This document shows positions 1 to 8,735 of a stretch of 64,000 bases of DNA, in pieces. The position numbers were made by a program, and so were the translations under genes. This stretch comes from DASQZT01 sp963728965 (lineage in GTDB: Bacteria > Acidobacteriota > Terriglobia > Bryobacterales > Bryobacteraceae), in contig CAVSMH010000008.1 of NCBI GenBank assembly GCA_963728965.1, positions 682,001-746,000 of the forward strand. Reading direction: 5' to 3'. The notes below the pieces were generated by a model. That model ran no database searches. It saw only the letters and a program-made list of their open reading frames with translations, and was not told the DNA's origin. Positions within the stretch are counted from its first letter, which is position 1. Each line of letters opens with the position of its first letter.

Positions 1-2
1 AC

Positions 3-1979
3 AGTACGCAGCTTTCTCCGGAACAGCGGAAGACGCTGATGCTCTGCGCACGGCTGCTGCTTCCGGCGCACCTGCCGGCGAACGGACCGCAGTTGCCGGA
101 CCTCATGGCGGGGCTCGACCGATACCTGGCCAACGCTTCTTCGACGCAGCTCAACACCATCAGCGACTGGCTTCAGGCGATCGGCACGTTCCTGCCGGGG
201 CAGGCTACCGATCTCACGCTGCTGCGGATGCTGCTCACCCTGGAGCTGAACAATACCAGCCGTTCGCCGATCCGCGACATTCTCCAGCTGATTCATACCC
301 TGGTGGTTTTTCCGTATTACGCGCATCCCAAGGCCGACGGCCTGGTGGGCTACACGCGTCCGGTGCATCGGCCTCGCAATACGCCGGACCTGCCGGTGGC
401 GGCGGAGCCTCCGGACGGCCGGGTGTTCGACGTGGCGATTGCCGGTTCGGGGCCCGCCGGGACGTTGTTAGCGGCGCGGCTGTCGGCGAGCGGCAAGTCG
501 GTGTTGCTGCTGGAGGCCGGCCCCTACGTGCCGGAGCGAACCATCGATGCCGACGAGATCCTCTGGACGGCGCGGCTGTACAAGGATTCCGCGCTCCAGC
601 AAGCCAACACGGCGCTGCCGCTGTTCGGGGCGCAGGGCCCGAGTTTCATGGTCCTGCAAGGCGCCTGCCTGGGGGGCGGAGGCATCGTCAACAACGCCGT
701 CTGCTTTCGCCTGCCCGCGGCGCGGTTCACCGAGTGGCAGAGTCTGGGATTCCCGGTTTCCGCCACGAACCTGGATGCAGGGTACACGCGGGTGGCCGCG
801 GACCTGGGAATCAAACCGGCCTCGGAAGCGGCGGTGCCGGCACCGCGCCTGAACCCGGCATGGAAGTTCCTGACGAACCAGTTCGGGCTCCCCAAGAAGC
901 CGCCGGTGGGTGATCCGCCCGAGCCCGGGCTGTATGAATGCCTGGTCAACATCGATGGCTGCCAGAGCACGGGACTCTGCAACGTGGGCTGCGGTTCGGA
1001 GCGGAAGAACAACGGCGTCCAGGTCTATCTGCGGCAGGCCGTGGCGGCCGGCTGTGTGATCGTAGACCACGCCGAGGTGCAGAGCATACGGTTGGAGGCG
1101 TCCGCCGCCGGCGGGGAACGCCGCGTGGAGAGCTTCGTCGTGCGGCTGCGCGGCGGAAAGCAAGTGACGGTCAAGGCCCGGGAGTTCATCCTTTCGTGCG
1201 GGCCGATCGGCAGCTCGGTGGTGCTGCTGCGGAGCGGCGACCTGGGCGAACACCTCGGCGACCACCGGATCCCGGTGGGACAGCGTTTTTCGGCGAATCT
1301 GGGATCGCCGCTGTTTGTGTTCTGCCGCGAGACGGTAAATCAACAACCGGGGCTGCAGATCGCGCACTACTATTTTTCGCCGCCGGGCGACGGCTTCGTG
1401 GTGGAGACGTGGTTCAATCCTCCCGGGGCGAACGCGATGGCCATGCCGGGTTTTCAGCAGACCCACTTCGATCGCATGATGGCGTATGCGCGTACAGTGG
1501 CGGCGGCGCCGCTGGTGGGCTCGGAGGCGTCCGGCCGGGTGACGTTGGACTGGCAGGGCCGGCCCGCCATCGACCTGCCGATTTCGGGCCAGGAGATCGG
1601 CAAGCTGCGCCGCGGGCTGGTGGTGCTGGCGCAAGCGTTTCTGGCGGGGAACGTGGAATACGCCCTGGCGGGATTGGACAACGGCCGCAAGCTGCAAACC
1701 GCCGCCGATGTCACGCAGTTCGACCGCGACCTGCTGACGCTGGAGAACGACCCCGGCCAGGTGTACCGGCTGCGCGTGGGAACGGGGCATCCGCAGGGCG
1801 GCAACGCCATGAGCCGCGATCCCGGCATAGGGGTGATCGACGACCAGTTCCGCCTGCGCGGGTTCGGCAACCTGCGCATCTGCGACGGGAGTATCTTTCC
1901 GGCGAGCGCCGGAGTGAATCCGCAATGGACGATCATGGCCCTGGCGCACGAGTGCGCGCGGGTGTTGACGAGCGGGTGA
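3..1979 (+). CDS. GMC-family FAD-dependent oxidoreductase (5' end outside window)
   Basis: The reading frame is open to the left edge, and the codons before the first ATG (39) read as ordinary protein, so the gene probably starts outside the window. About 130 N-terminal residues form a helical leader. A Rossmann FAD-binding motif GSGPAG follows, with the strand-end acid at VLLLEAGP. The C-terminus carries the GMC signature: the active-site His in GTGHPQGGN and the Asn in GVNPQWTI. GMC enzymes oxidise alcohols, sugars or sterols with FAD. The substrate cannot be read from the sequence. The pattern GCLGGGGIVNNA resembles the FAD-contact loop of cholesterol-oxidase/gluconate-dehydrogenase relatives. 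The desulfurase gene begins about 50 bases downstream on the same strand. Confidence 0.85.
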   Translation, partial: STQLSPEQRKTLMLCARLLLPAHLPANGPQLPDLMAGLDRYLANASSTQLNTISDWLQAIGTFLPGQATDLTLLRMLLTLELNNTSRSPIRDILQLIHTLVVFPYYAHPKADGLVGYTRPVHRPRNTPDLPVAAEPPDGRVFDVAIAGSGPAGTLLAARLSASGKSVLLLEAGPYVPERTIDADEILWTARLYKDSALQQANTALPLFGAQGPSFMVLQGACLGGGGIVNNAVCFRLPAARFTEWQSLGFPVSATNLDAGYTRVAADLGIKPASEAAVPAPRLNPAWKFLTNQFGLPKKPPVGDPPEPGLYECLVNIDGCQSTGLCNVGCGSERKNNGVQVYLRQAVAAGCVIVDHAEVQSIRLEASAAGGERRVESFVVRLRGGKQVTVKAREFILSCGPIGSSVVLLRSGDLGEHLGDHRIPVGQRFSANLGSPLFVFCRETVNQQPGLQIAHYYFSPPGDGFVVETWFNPPGANAMAMPGFQQTHFDRMMAYARTVAAAPLVGSEASGRVTLDWQGRPAIDLPISGQEIGKLRRGLVVLAQAFLAGNVEYALAGLDNGRKLQTAADVTQFDRDLLTLENDPGQVYRLRVGTGHPQGGNAMSRDPGIGVIDDQFRLRGFGNLRICDGSIFPASAGVNPQWTIMALAHECARVLTSG

Positions 1980-2032
1980 CGGCGGGTCCGGATTTCGCGG
2001 ACGCCTGCCGACGCGTCACAATGGAAACAGGG

Positions 2033-3229
2033 ATGCGGAAACCGGTCTATCTCGACAACCACGCCACCACGCCGGTGGATCCGCGCGTTCTCGAAGCCAT
2101 GCTGCCCTACTTCGGCGCGAAGTTCGGCAACGCCGCCAGCCGGAGCCACGCCTTCGGCTGGGAGGCGGAAAAGAGCGTGGAGCTGGCGCGCCGGCGCATC
2201 GCCTCGCTGGCCGGTGCGACGCCGCGCGAGATCGTCTTCACCAGCGGCGCCACCGAGTCCAACAACCTCGCCATTAAAGGGGTGGCCGAAGCATCGCGCA
2301 AGGGCGCCCGGCACATGGTTACCATGGCGACCGAGCACAAGGCGGTGCTCGATCCCATCCGGCGTCTCGAACGCGAAGGCTGGCGCATCACCACGCTCGC
2401 GCCGCGCGGCGACGGCCTGGTCGATCTCGACCAACTGCGCGACGCCATGCAGGCCGATACGGTGCTGGTCAGCATCATGTACGCCAACAATGAAATCGGC
2501 GTCATTCAGCCCATCGGCGAAATCGGCAGACTGTGCCGGGAACGCGGCGTGGTGTTTCACTGCGACGCCGCGCAGGCGTTCGGCAAGATCCCCATCGACG
2601 TGGAGAGGGACGGGATCGACCTGATGTCGGTGAGCGCGCATAAGCTCTACGGCCCCAAGGGGATAGGCGCGCTGTACGTGCGCAGGAGCAAGCCGCGGGT
2701 GGCGCTCGCGCCGCAGATGGATGGCGGCGGCCACGAATTCGGCCTGCGCTCGGGCACGTTGAACGTTCCCGCCATCGTGGGATTCGGCGAAGCCTGCCGG
2801 GTCGCGGATGCCGAAATGCCCGTCGAAGCCGCCCGCGTGGCCCGGTTGCGGGACCGCCTCCAGGAGCATCTCGGAACCCGGCTGGAGGGAGTGCAGGTGA
2901 ACGGCTCGAAGGAACGCCGCCTGCCCGGCAATCTCAACCTGAGCTTTGCGGGGGTGGATGGCGAGGCCCTGCTGATGAGTCTCCCCGAGGTGGCGCTCTC
3001 CACCGGTTCGGCGTGTTCCTCGGCCGCGGTGGAGCCCAGCCACGTGCTGCGCGCGTTGGGGATGGACGAAGCGAGGGCGCGCTCGTCGCTGCGCTTCGGT
3101 ATCGGCCGGTTCAACACCGAAGAAGAGATCGACTACGCCGCCGGCCGTGTGGTGGAAGCGGTGGAGAAGCTGCGCGCGCTTTCGCCGCTCGGGCCGGGTT
3201 CAAGCCGGGCGCGTGAAGCGCCGGTTTGA
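2033..3229 (+). CDS. iscS: Cysteine desulfurase, IscS/NifS family
   Basis: This is a PLP enzyme that takes sulfur from L-cysteine for Fe-S clusters, tRNA thiolation or thiamine. The start KPVYLDNHATTP is typical of class V aminotransferase desulfurases. The PLP lysine is about K204 in SAHKLYGPKG, and the catalytic cysteine about C328 in STGSACSS, a short loop of the IscS/NifS type. The length of about 398 residues matches the family. I chose ATG 2033 because the protein then begins directly at the conserved N-terminus; an in-frame ATG at 2021 is possible. No iscU, iscA or regulator gene is adjacent, so the sulfur acceptor is unknown. The frame stays open upstream through the GMC gene, but that part is not protein-like. 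Confidence 0.9.
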   Translation: MRKPVYLDNHATTPVDPRVLEAMLPYFGAKFGNAASRSHAFGWEAEKSVELARRRIASLAGATPREIVFTSGATESNNLAIKGVAEASRKGARHMVTMATEHKAVLDPIRRLEREGWRITTLAPRGDGLVDLDQLRDAMQADTVLVSIMYANNEIGVIQPIGEIGRLCRERGVVFHCDAAQAFGKIPIDVERDGIDLMSVSAHKLYGPKGIGALYVRRSKPRVALAPQMDGGGHEFGLRSGTLNVPAIVGFGEACRVADAEMPVEAARVARLRDRLQEHLGTRLEGVQVNGSKERRLPGNLNLSFAGVDGEALLMSLPEVALSTGSACSSAAVEPSHVLRALGMDEARARSSLRFGIGRFNTEEEIDYAAGRVVEAVEKLRALSPLGPGSSRAREAPV

Positions 3230-3247
3230 TGCCGGGAAGTTTTCACG

Positions 3248-3256
3248 TGCTATAAT
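3248..3256 (+). promoter_or_regulatory. Extended -10 promoter for rpmI-rplT-zapA run
   Basis: TGCTATAAT is a perfect extended -10 element (TGn plus TATAAT). A weak -35 candidate TTGATG lies at 3226-3231 with a 19-base spacer, overlapping the end of the desulfurase gene. The rpmI start lies 37 bases downstream. This fits a housekeeping sigma-70-type promoter that does not depend on a strong -35. Confidence 0.6.
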
Positions 3257-3293
3257 TCTAGAGTCTTTCCTGTTGGAATCCAGGAATATCTTT

Positions 3294-3488
3294 ATGCCCA
3301 AGCTCAAGACACACAAAGGTGCGTCTAAGCGGTTCAAGAAGACCGGCACGGGAAAAGTGGTTCGCAATCACGCTTTTGCCCGCCATATCCTGACTTCGAA
3401 ACCGCACAAACGCAAGAAGAAACTGCATGAGAGCGTGGTGGCCGATCCGGCCGATCAGCCCAAGCTCAAGCTGATGCTCCCCTATTAG
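3294..3488 (+). CDS. rpmI: 50S ribosomal protein L35
   Basis: The 64-residue basic protein begins MPKLKTHKGASKRFKKTG, the L35 signature, and ends PKLKLMLPY. An AGGA ribosome-binding site lies eight bases before the ATG. It is a structural protein of the large subunit. Most bacteria have infC directly upstream (infC-rpmI-rplT); here a cysteine desulfurase and a promoter are in that place, so initiation factor IF-3 must be encoded elsewhere. Confidence 0.97.
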   Translation: MPKLKTHKGASKRFKKTGTGKVVRNHAFARHILTSKPHKRKKKLHESVVADPADQPKLKLMLPY

Positions 3489-3572
3489 AGGGTGAGCGCA
3501 TTGTGCGGCCGGAGCGCGTGGCACGTGCCCGCGCCGCCAGTGAACTAGCAGTCTACAGAAAAGGAGAAAAAC

Positions 3573-3935
3573 GTGCCTAGAGTCAAACGAGGTACCCACC
3601 GCCGGGCATCCCGGAAGAAGACGCTGCATCAGGCGTCCGGTTACTTTCTCACCAAGAGCAAACTCTATCGCGCAGCCCAGGAGGCTGTCGAGCGCGGTCT
3701 GAAGTTCGCCTATGTCGGCCGCAAGAACAAGAAGCGCGAATTCCGTTCGCTGTGGATCGTCCGCATCAACGCCGCCTGCCGGGAAGCCGGAATCTCCTAC
3801 AGCCAGTTCGTCCACGGTCTGAAGGCCGCGGGGCTGGAATTGAACCGCAAGGTTCTGGCGGATGTTGCTTTGCATGATGACACCGCCTTCCGACTGTTGG
3901 TAGAATCAGCCAAAACCGCTCTGGAGAAGGCATGA
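3573..3935 (+). CDS. rplT: 50S ribosomal protein L20
   Basis: The 120-residue protein begins with MPRVKRGT and contains ASGYF, RNKKREFR and LWIVRINAA, all hallmarks of L20. It binds 23S rRNA early in assembly and in several bacteria represses its own operon. The start is GTG, preceded by a strong AAGGAG at 3561-3566. The 84 bases after rpmI could carry an autoregulatory leader, but I cannot establish a fold by eye. Its stop overlaps the next gene in an ATGA arrangement. Confidence 0.97.
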   Translation: MPRVKRGTHRRASRKKTLHQASGYFLTKSKLYRAAQEAVERGLKFAYVGRKNKKREFRSLWIVRINAACREAGISYSQFVHGLKAAGLELNRKVLADVALHDDTAFRLLVESAKTALEKA

Positions 3936-4171
3936 GTCCCGTCGAACAGGAAGATTCCCTCAGTAGTCTGGAAGATCGTATTCAGCGCGCCGTCCAACTG
4001 GTAGCGCGCCTGCGTCAGGAAAAGGAAGCGGCGCTCGAAGAGGCCGCCGAGGCCAAGGCCGAAGTGGCGCGTCTCAGCGACGATGTGAAGACCCTTCAGG
4101 CCGAGCGCAAGCAGGTGCGATCGCGGATCGAAAAACTGCTTGGCCAGATCGACCAGTTGAGCGCCGGATAG
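3932..4171 (+). CDS. Small coiled-coil protein, ZapB-like
   Basis: This is a 79-residue acidic protein made almost wholly of heptad-like helix (LEDRIQRAVQLVARLRQEKE, then EAKAEVARL and IEKLLGQIDQL). It has no membrane segment or cysteine. It starts inside the rplT stop codon (ATGA), so translation is coupled. The next gene is zapA. Size, coiled-coil build and position suggest a ZapB-type partner of the FtsZ-associated ZapA, but coiled coils carry little family-specific sequence and this is inference. Confidence 0.65.
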   Translation: MSPVEQEDSLSSLEDRIQRAVQLVARLRQEKEAALEEAAEAKAEVARLSDDVKTLQAERKQVRSRIEKLLGQIDQLSAG

Positions 4172-4195
4172 CGGTTCGCCTCCGCGGAGGACCCG

Positions 4196-4510
4196 ATGGA
4201 TGGCAACACCCCCGATCGCCAACAAGTCCGGGTCACAATCCTGAGCCGGCCGTACACGCTGCTGGCCAGCGGAGATCCTCGCGAAGTCGAGGAGGTGGCC
4301 GCCGGCGTCAACGACCTGATGCTTTCCATTGCCGCCAAGATGCCGAATGCGGATACCACCCGCATCGCGGTGCTCGCCTGCCTGCACCTGGCGGACAAAC
4401 TACGTTCCATGGAACGGGACCTGCATCAGTTCAAGGCGCGTATCGACCGCAAGAGCGAGGAGTTTGCGGGCATGCTGGAGCAGTTGATCGACAGCGCGGG
4501 GGAGCCGTAA
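4196..4510 (+). CDS. zapA: Cell division protein ZapA
   Basis: The 104-residue protein has the ZapA pattern: an N-terminal strand-rich head (VRVTILSRPYTLLASGDP, then EVEEVAAGVNDLM) followed by a helix and coiled coil (IAVLACLHLADKL...). ZapA binds and bundles FtsZ at the division ring. The gene follows the coiled-coil gene by 24 bases, and its stop abuts the next start, so the ribosomal and division genes appear to be co-transcribed. Confidence 0.85.
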   Translation: MDGNTPDRQQVRVTILSRPYTLLASGDPREVEEVAAGVNDLMLSIAAKMPNADTTRIAVLACLHLADKLRSMERDLHQFKARIDRKSEEFAGMLEQLIDSAGEP

Positions 4511-5323
4511 GTGTCGCTCCGGGTGCTGCTCTGGATTCTGGCGGGGTCAGTGGTGGCGGCTGCCGCCTGGCAGGATGACCTCGGTCAATGGAAGCAGGCG
4601 CGCGAGGCTTCGCTGCGCAAGAACTGGCTCCCGGTGGCCGGCCTGTTCTGGCTGCACCAGGGCGCCAACTCCTTCGGAAGCGGCGCGGGCAACGATATTG
4701 TGCTGCCGGACGGCCCCGCCCGGGCCGGGAGGTTTGACCTCCGCGGGGGCAAGGTTTCGGTGACCATGGATGGGGCCGCGCGGCCGTTGGCTCACGATTC
4801 GGCAGACGTCGTCAAAGTGGGCCGGTTGAGCCTGTTCGTCATCGAACGCGGCGAAAAGACCGGCATCCGCCTGAAGGACCCCGAGAGCCGGTACGTGCGC
4901 GAATTCCGCGGGCTGGAATACTTCCCGCCCAGCGAACGGTACCGGGTGACAGCCCGCTGGGTAGCCGAACCGCGCAAGATCCCCATTCTGAACGTCCTCG
5001 GCCAGACTGAGCCCTCCCCGTCTCCGGGTTACGCCGTTTTCCGGATCGAAGGCCGGGAATTCCGGCTTCATCCCATTCTGGAAGAACCGGATGCCAAACA
5101 GCTTTTTTACATTTTCCGCGACCAGACGGCTGGAAAAGAGACCTACGGCGCCGGGCGATTCCTCTACTCCGACCTGCCGAAAAACGGTACGGTCGTGCTG
5201 GATTTCAACCGCGCCTATAACCCGCCCTGCGCCTTCACCGACTACGCCACCTGCCCCCTGCCGCCGAAAGAAAACCGGCTGCCGATCCAAATCGAAGCCG
5301 GCGAAAAGAAATACGGGCGCTGA
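4511..5323 (+). CDS. DUF1684 family secreted/periplasmic protein
   Basis: This 270-residue protein has a short N-terminal hydrophobic segment (LLWILAGSVVAAAAW) that may be a signal peptide. It shows the DUF1684 pattern: KNWLPVAGLFWL near the N-terminus, an FHA-like strand section, then YAVFRIEGREFRLHP and a C-terminal DFNRAYNPPCAFTDYATCPLPP with paired cysteines. The function of the family is unknown. The GTG start directly follows the zapA stop with no gap. A terminator-like hairpin follows the gene, ending the run from rpmI. Confidence 0.75.
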   Translation: MSLRVLLWILAGSVVAAAAWQDDLGQWKQAREASLRKNWLPVAGLFWLHQGANSFGSGAGNDIVLPDGPARAGRFDLRGGKVSVTMDGAARPLAHDSADVVKVGRLSLFVIERGEKTGIRLKDPESRYVREFRGLEYFPPSERYRVTARWVAEPRKIPILNVLGQTEPSPSPGYAVFRIEGREFRLHPILEEPDAKQLFYIFRDQTAGKETYGAGRFLYSDLPKNGTVVLDFNRAYNPPCAFTDYATCPLPPKENRLPIQIEAGEKKYGR

Positions 5324-5328
5324 GAAAT

Positions 5329-5365
5329 AGCCCTTTCGAGCTACAAGGCCCGAAAGGCTGTTTTT
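5329..5365 (+). terminator. Rho-independent terminator after DUF1684 gene
   Basis: The arms AGCCCTTTCG and CGAAAGGCT pair with one bulged C around a 12-base loop and are followed by GTTTTT. It lies six bases past the stop codon. Confidence 0.7.
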
Positions 5366-5432
5366 GGGGAATTACCGCGGCACTTGCAATGCCTTTCCGC
5401 GTGGATTTGGCCGCGATTAAACCAAAGTTGGA

Positions 5433-5462
5433 TTGACACTGCTCGCGCAATGCCGATAAAAT
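5433..5462 (+). promoter_or_regulatory. Sigma-70-type promoter for TonB-dependent receptor
   Basis: TTGACA at 5433-5438 is a perfect -35. TAAAAT at 5457-5462 follows with an 18-base spacer (GATAAA with 16 bases is an alternative). The receptor's ribosome-binding site AGGGAGG is at 5481-5487. Confidence 0.6.
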
Positions 5463-5492
5463 CACCCCAAATTAGTAAATAGGGAGGTTTGT

Positions 5493-8400
5493 GTGCTCCG
5501 GATGTTAACGAGGTTAATCCTGGCTGCCCTGCTTGTGTCGGGCGCGCTTCTGGCGCAAACCGACCGCGCCACGCTGCGCGGTACGGTAACGGACCCGACG
5601 GGGCTGGTCGTTCCCAACGCGACCATAACGATTGAAGAAGTTGGAACGAACATCGAAGCTCGCCGGCTGACCACCGACGAAAACGGAAACTACGAGGCGC
5701 CGGCGTTGAAGCCAGGCACCTATCGCGTCAAAGTCGACAATGCTGGCTTTCGCAGCTTTGTCGCTGACGCTGTGCTGCTCGATGCCGGCCAGGTCCGGCG
5801 TCTCGACGTAGGTCTGCAAGTCGGCTCGACGACCGAGTCGGTTACGGTGACCGGCGGCGCGGCGCTGATCCAGACCGACACCGGCGCGATTTCGGGCGAA
5901 CTCGACAAGAAGAAGTTCCTCGACCGGCCGCTGGTGGATGTGTACCCATCACCGCTCGCGCTGATGACGACGATGCCCGGAATCCAGGGTAACGGCTGGA
6001 ACCTGGTGATGTCGGGCATGACGTCGCGCGACCGCCAGACCTGGGCGATGGACGGTATCGCCAACGACACCGCCGGCGACCAGAACGACAACCCTGTGTT
6101 CTTCGACACGGTGCAGGTGAACGAAGTGTCGAGCGGCGCCGACATGGCGCGCGCCACCAGCTTCAACATGATTTCCAAGCGCGGTTCGAACGACTGGCAT
6201 GCCAGCGCCTATTACAAGCACGAAAACTCGGGCCTGAACGCCACCGAGTTCTTCAATCGCGGCTCCGGCAAGAAGAAGGCGCCCTACATCTTTCATGAGT
6301 GGGACGTGGACTTGACCGGTCCGATCATCAAGAACCGCACCTTCTTCTTCGTAGCATGGTTCCACCAGATCATCCCGCTGGGATCGTTCACGCAGCGGAA
6401 CGCGCCGACGATCGCCATGCGGGACGGCAACTTCACGGGTCTGGCAACGATTAAGGATCCCCTGAACAACCTGGCTCCGTTCCCGAACCAGCAAATTCCG
6501 ACGAGCCGCGTGAATCCGCTGTCCAAGAAGTTCATGGACACGTACTTCCCGCTGCCGAACCAGGGCACGGCGAACTCGGTTACGAATAACTACGGCTGGT
6601 ACTTCCCGTACAACTCGGATCTGTACAAAGGGGACTGGCCGTTCCTGCGGTTCGACCACAAGATCAGCGACGCCAACACCATGTACGTGCGCTGGATGCA
6701 GCGCAAGACCCCGTATATCCGTCCCGGCGCCGGGTTCGACTGGGCGGTGTACACGCAGGTGCGCGACCACCGGCAACTGGTGGCCTCCGATACGCACGTC
6801 TTCTCGCCCACCGTGGTGAACATTTTCAGTTTTGGCCACCAGACCGATAACTTCAAGTACGGCGAAGACGAGAAGGGCAATGTGCCGCTGTTCGGGGATG
6901 ACGTGGTGAAGTCTCTCGGGCTACAGGGCGTGAATCCGAACGGCTATCACACCATGGGCTTCCCGCGCGTCCGGATTCAGAACCTGAGCGATGAGTACAA
7001 CAGCGACGGCGCGGTGGGCACGCAGATGAACGACGACGGTGTGAACACCTACACCGATACGTTGACCTGGCTGAAGGGTAAGCACGTCGCGAAGTTCGGC
7101 GGCGAGTTCCGCCGGTACTGGTGGTTCGGCGGCAGCGTCCCAGTGGGCTCCTACGGCGACTATAACTTCAACGGATCGAACCTGGGCGTCGGCTTCGCCG
7201 AATTCCTGCTCGGCACGCCGAGCAATGCCACCCGCCTGGATCCGCTGACCAGCCGCGACAGCCACAACAAGCAGGTCGGGCTGTTCATTACCGATACCTT
7301 CAAAGTCAGCCAGAAGCTGACGCTCGACTACGGCATCCGCTGGGACTATTACGGGATTGCGTCGTATGATGACGGTTTGATGTACAACTACAACGTGTCG
7401 GCCGGAAACATTATCGTTTCGCCGGAAGCACGGGCGAAGGTGCATCCGCTGTTCCCGAAGAGCCTGCCGATGGTGACCGGCCAGGTAGTGCCGAACGCGG
7501 ATCTGAAGAACATCCATCCGCGCATTTCGGCGGCCTACCGCATCAGCAACAAGATGGTGATTCGCGGCGGTTACGGCGAATTCGCCGACAGCTGGAGTTA
7601 CACGGCGCGGCGGCCGGGTTCCAATCCGTTCTCGCTCTCGGAATCGTATGATTTCCGGGTTGCCGACGGTCCGCTTCCCAACTGGGAGAATCCGTGGCCG
7701 GCCACCCTGGCGAGTGCGACGGTTCCCAGCCAGAGTGTGACATCCATCCCGATGGACACCAAGACCGGCACGATCCGGCAGTTCAACTTCACCCTGGAGC
7801 GCGAAATCCACAACATGGGCGTGCGCCTGTCCTACATCGGCATGCGCAACACCGGCCTGGCCTACGGCACCTACAACCAAAACAAGCCGCGGCCGAGCAC
7901 GGCCACGTTCACGGCATCCATGCGCCCGAATCCGCTGTTCAATAGCATCAACGTGTACGGCGACGACGGGAAGGTCCGGTTCAACTCGGTGCAGGCCGAA
8001 GTCCAGAAACGTATGGGATCGTTCATGTTCAATTCGAACCTCACCTGGTCGAAGAACATGTATAACTGGGCGAACACCGAAAACCCGTACGACATCACCA
8101 ACCATTGGGCACGTGACGGCGCCAACCGCGAGAAGTACTGGGTGACCAGCTTCACGTGGCAGTTGCCGTTCGGGAAACAGCAGCGTTTCCTGAGCAGTGC
8201 TCCGGCGGTGGTAGACCACATCCTGGGCGGTTGGACGACGCAGTTCGTCAACACGTTGGCGTCACCGACCTACGTCAATCCCTCGTTCAGCAGTTGCGAT
8301 CTGTACAGCAAGACGGGTTGCGTGGCCGATCCTTCGGGAACGGGCAGCAACGGCGGCTTGCCGGACGCCATCGGCGACCCGTACTCCACCTTCAACAACT

Positions 8401-8735
8401 CCGGCTACAATCGCACGAACGACAGCTGGTTCAATCCGTACGCGTTCGCCGCACCGCCCAAGGGACGTTTCGGCAATGCGACGCCGAACACACTCGAGGG
8501 CTACGGGATCAACGTACAGCACCTCAGCGTGGCGAAGAGCTTCCACATCACGGAACGTTTGAAGACCACGTTCACCGGGGCGTTCTCGAACCTCTTGAAC
8601 CATCCCCACTTCAACAGCATCAACACCAACATCACCAACGCCGATCCTGGGAAGTTCACCTCTACCCGGCCGAACTACGAGCCTGAGAAACAAGGTTATC
8701 GTCAGATCGACCTGAAGCTCCGGCTCGAGTGGTAG
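5493..8735 (+). CDS. TonB-dependent receptor with carboxypeptidase-regulatory-like N-terminal domain
   Basis: This 1080-residue outer-membrane protein begins with a signal peptide (LTRLILAALLVSGALLAQ). Residues of about 25-115 form a carboxypeptidase-regulatory-like beta-sandwich (ATLRGTVTDPTGLVVPNATI, then ENGNYEAPALKPGTYRV). A plug domain and a long aromatic beta-barrel follow, ending in QIDLKLRLEW, the usual C-terminal strand. Such Oar-like receptors are numerous in Solibacter-type acidobacteria and are presumed to take up large substrates; the ligand is unknown. The GTG start is supported by AGGGAGG five bases upstream. The stop overlaps the possible start of the next gene. Confidence 0.85.
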   Translation: MLRMLTRLILAALLVSGALLAQTDRATLRGTVTDPTGLVVPNATITIEEVGTNIEARRLTTDENGNYEAPALKPGTYRVKVDNAGFRSFVADAVLLDAGQVRRLDVGLQVGSTTESVTVTGGAALIQTDTGAISGELDKKKFLDRPLVDVYPSPLALMTTMPGIQGNGWNLVMSGMTSRDRQTWAMDGIANDTAGDQNDNPVFFDTVQVNEVSSGADMARATSFNMISKRGSNDWHASAYYKHENSGLNATEFFNRGSGKKKAPYIFHEWDVDLTGPIIKNRTFFFVAWFHQIIPLGSFTQRNAPTIAMRDGNFTGLATIKDPLNNLAPFPNQQIPTSRVNPLSKKFMDTYFPLPNQGTANSVTNNYGWYFPYNSDLYKGDWPFLRFDHKISDANTMYVRWMQRKTPYIRPGAGFDWAVYTQVRDHRQLVASDTHVFSPTVVNIFSFGHQTDNFKYGEDEKGNVPLFGDDVVKSLGLQGVNPNGYHTMGFPRVRIQNLSDEYNSDGAVGTQMNDDGVNTYTDTLTWLKGKHVAKFGGEFRRYWWFGGSVPVGSYGDYNFNGSNLGVGFAEFLLGTPSNATRLDPLTSRDSHNKQVGLFITDTFKVSQKLTLDYGIRWDYYGIASYDDGLMYNYNVSAGNIIVSPEARAKVHPLFPKSLPMVTGQVVPNADLKNIHPRISAAYRISNKMVIRGGYGEFADSWSYTARRPGSNPFSLSESYDFRVADGPLPNWENPWPATLASATVPSQSVTSIPMDTKTGTIRQFNFTLEREIHNMGVRLSYIGMRNTGLAYGTYNQNKPRPSTATFTASMRPNPLFNSINVYGDDGKVRFNSVQAEVQKRMGSFMFNSNLTWSKNMYNWANTENPYDITNHWARDGANREKYWVTSFTWQLPFGKQQRFLSSAPAVVDHILGGWTTQFVNTLASPTYVNPSFSSCDLYSKTGCVADPSGTGSNGGLPDAIGDPYSTFNNSGYNRTNDSWFNPYAFAAPPKGRFGNATPNTLEGYGINVQHLSVAKSFHITERLKTTFTGAFSNLLNHPHFNSINTNITNADPGKFTSTRPNYEPEKQGYRQIDLKLRLEW

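Noticed and set aside
468..1949. Long minus-strand reading frame opposite the GMC oxidoreductase
   Set aside because: The product is Arg/His-rich with no family pattern; the plus-strand frame has clear FAD and active-site motifs. Long antisense frames are expected in high-GC genes.
938..2032. Upstream extension of the cysteine desulfurase frame
   Set aside because: The extra 365 residues are Arg/Gly-rich and overlap the GMC gene in another frame; the conserved desulfurase N-terminus begins at 2033.
4511..5323. 6S RNA next to zapA
   Set aside because: 6S RNA often follows zapA in other bacteria, but here a coding gene starts immediately after the zapA stop.
6921..8219. Minus-strand frame opposite the TonB-dependent receptor
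   Set aside because: Composition is typical of an antisense shadow; the receptor frame is strongly supported.
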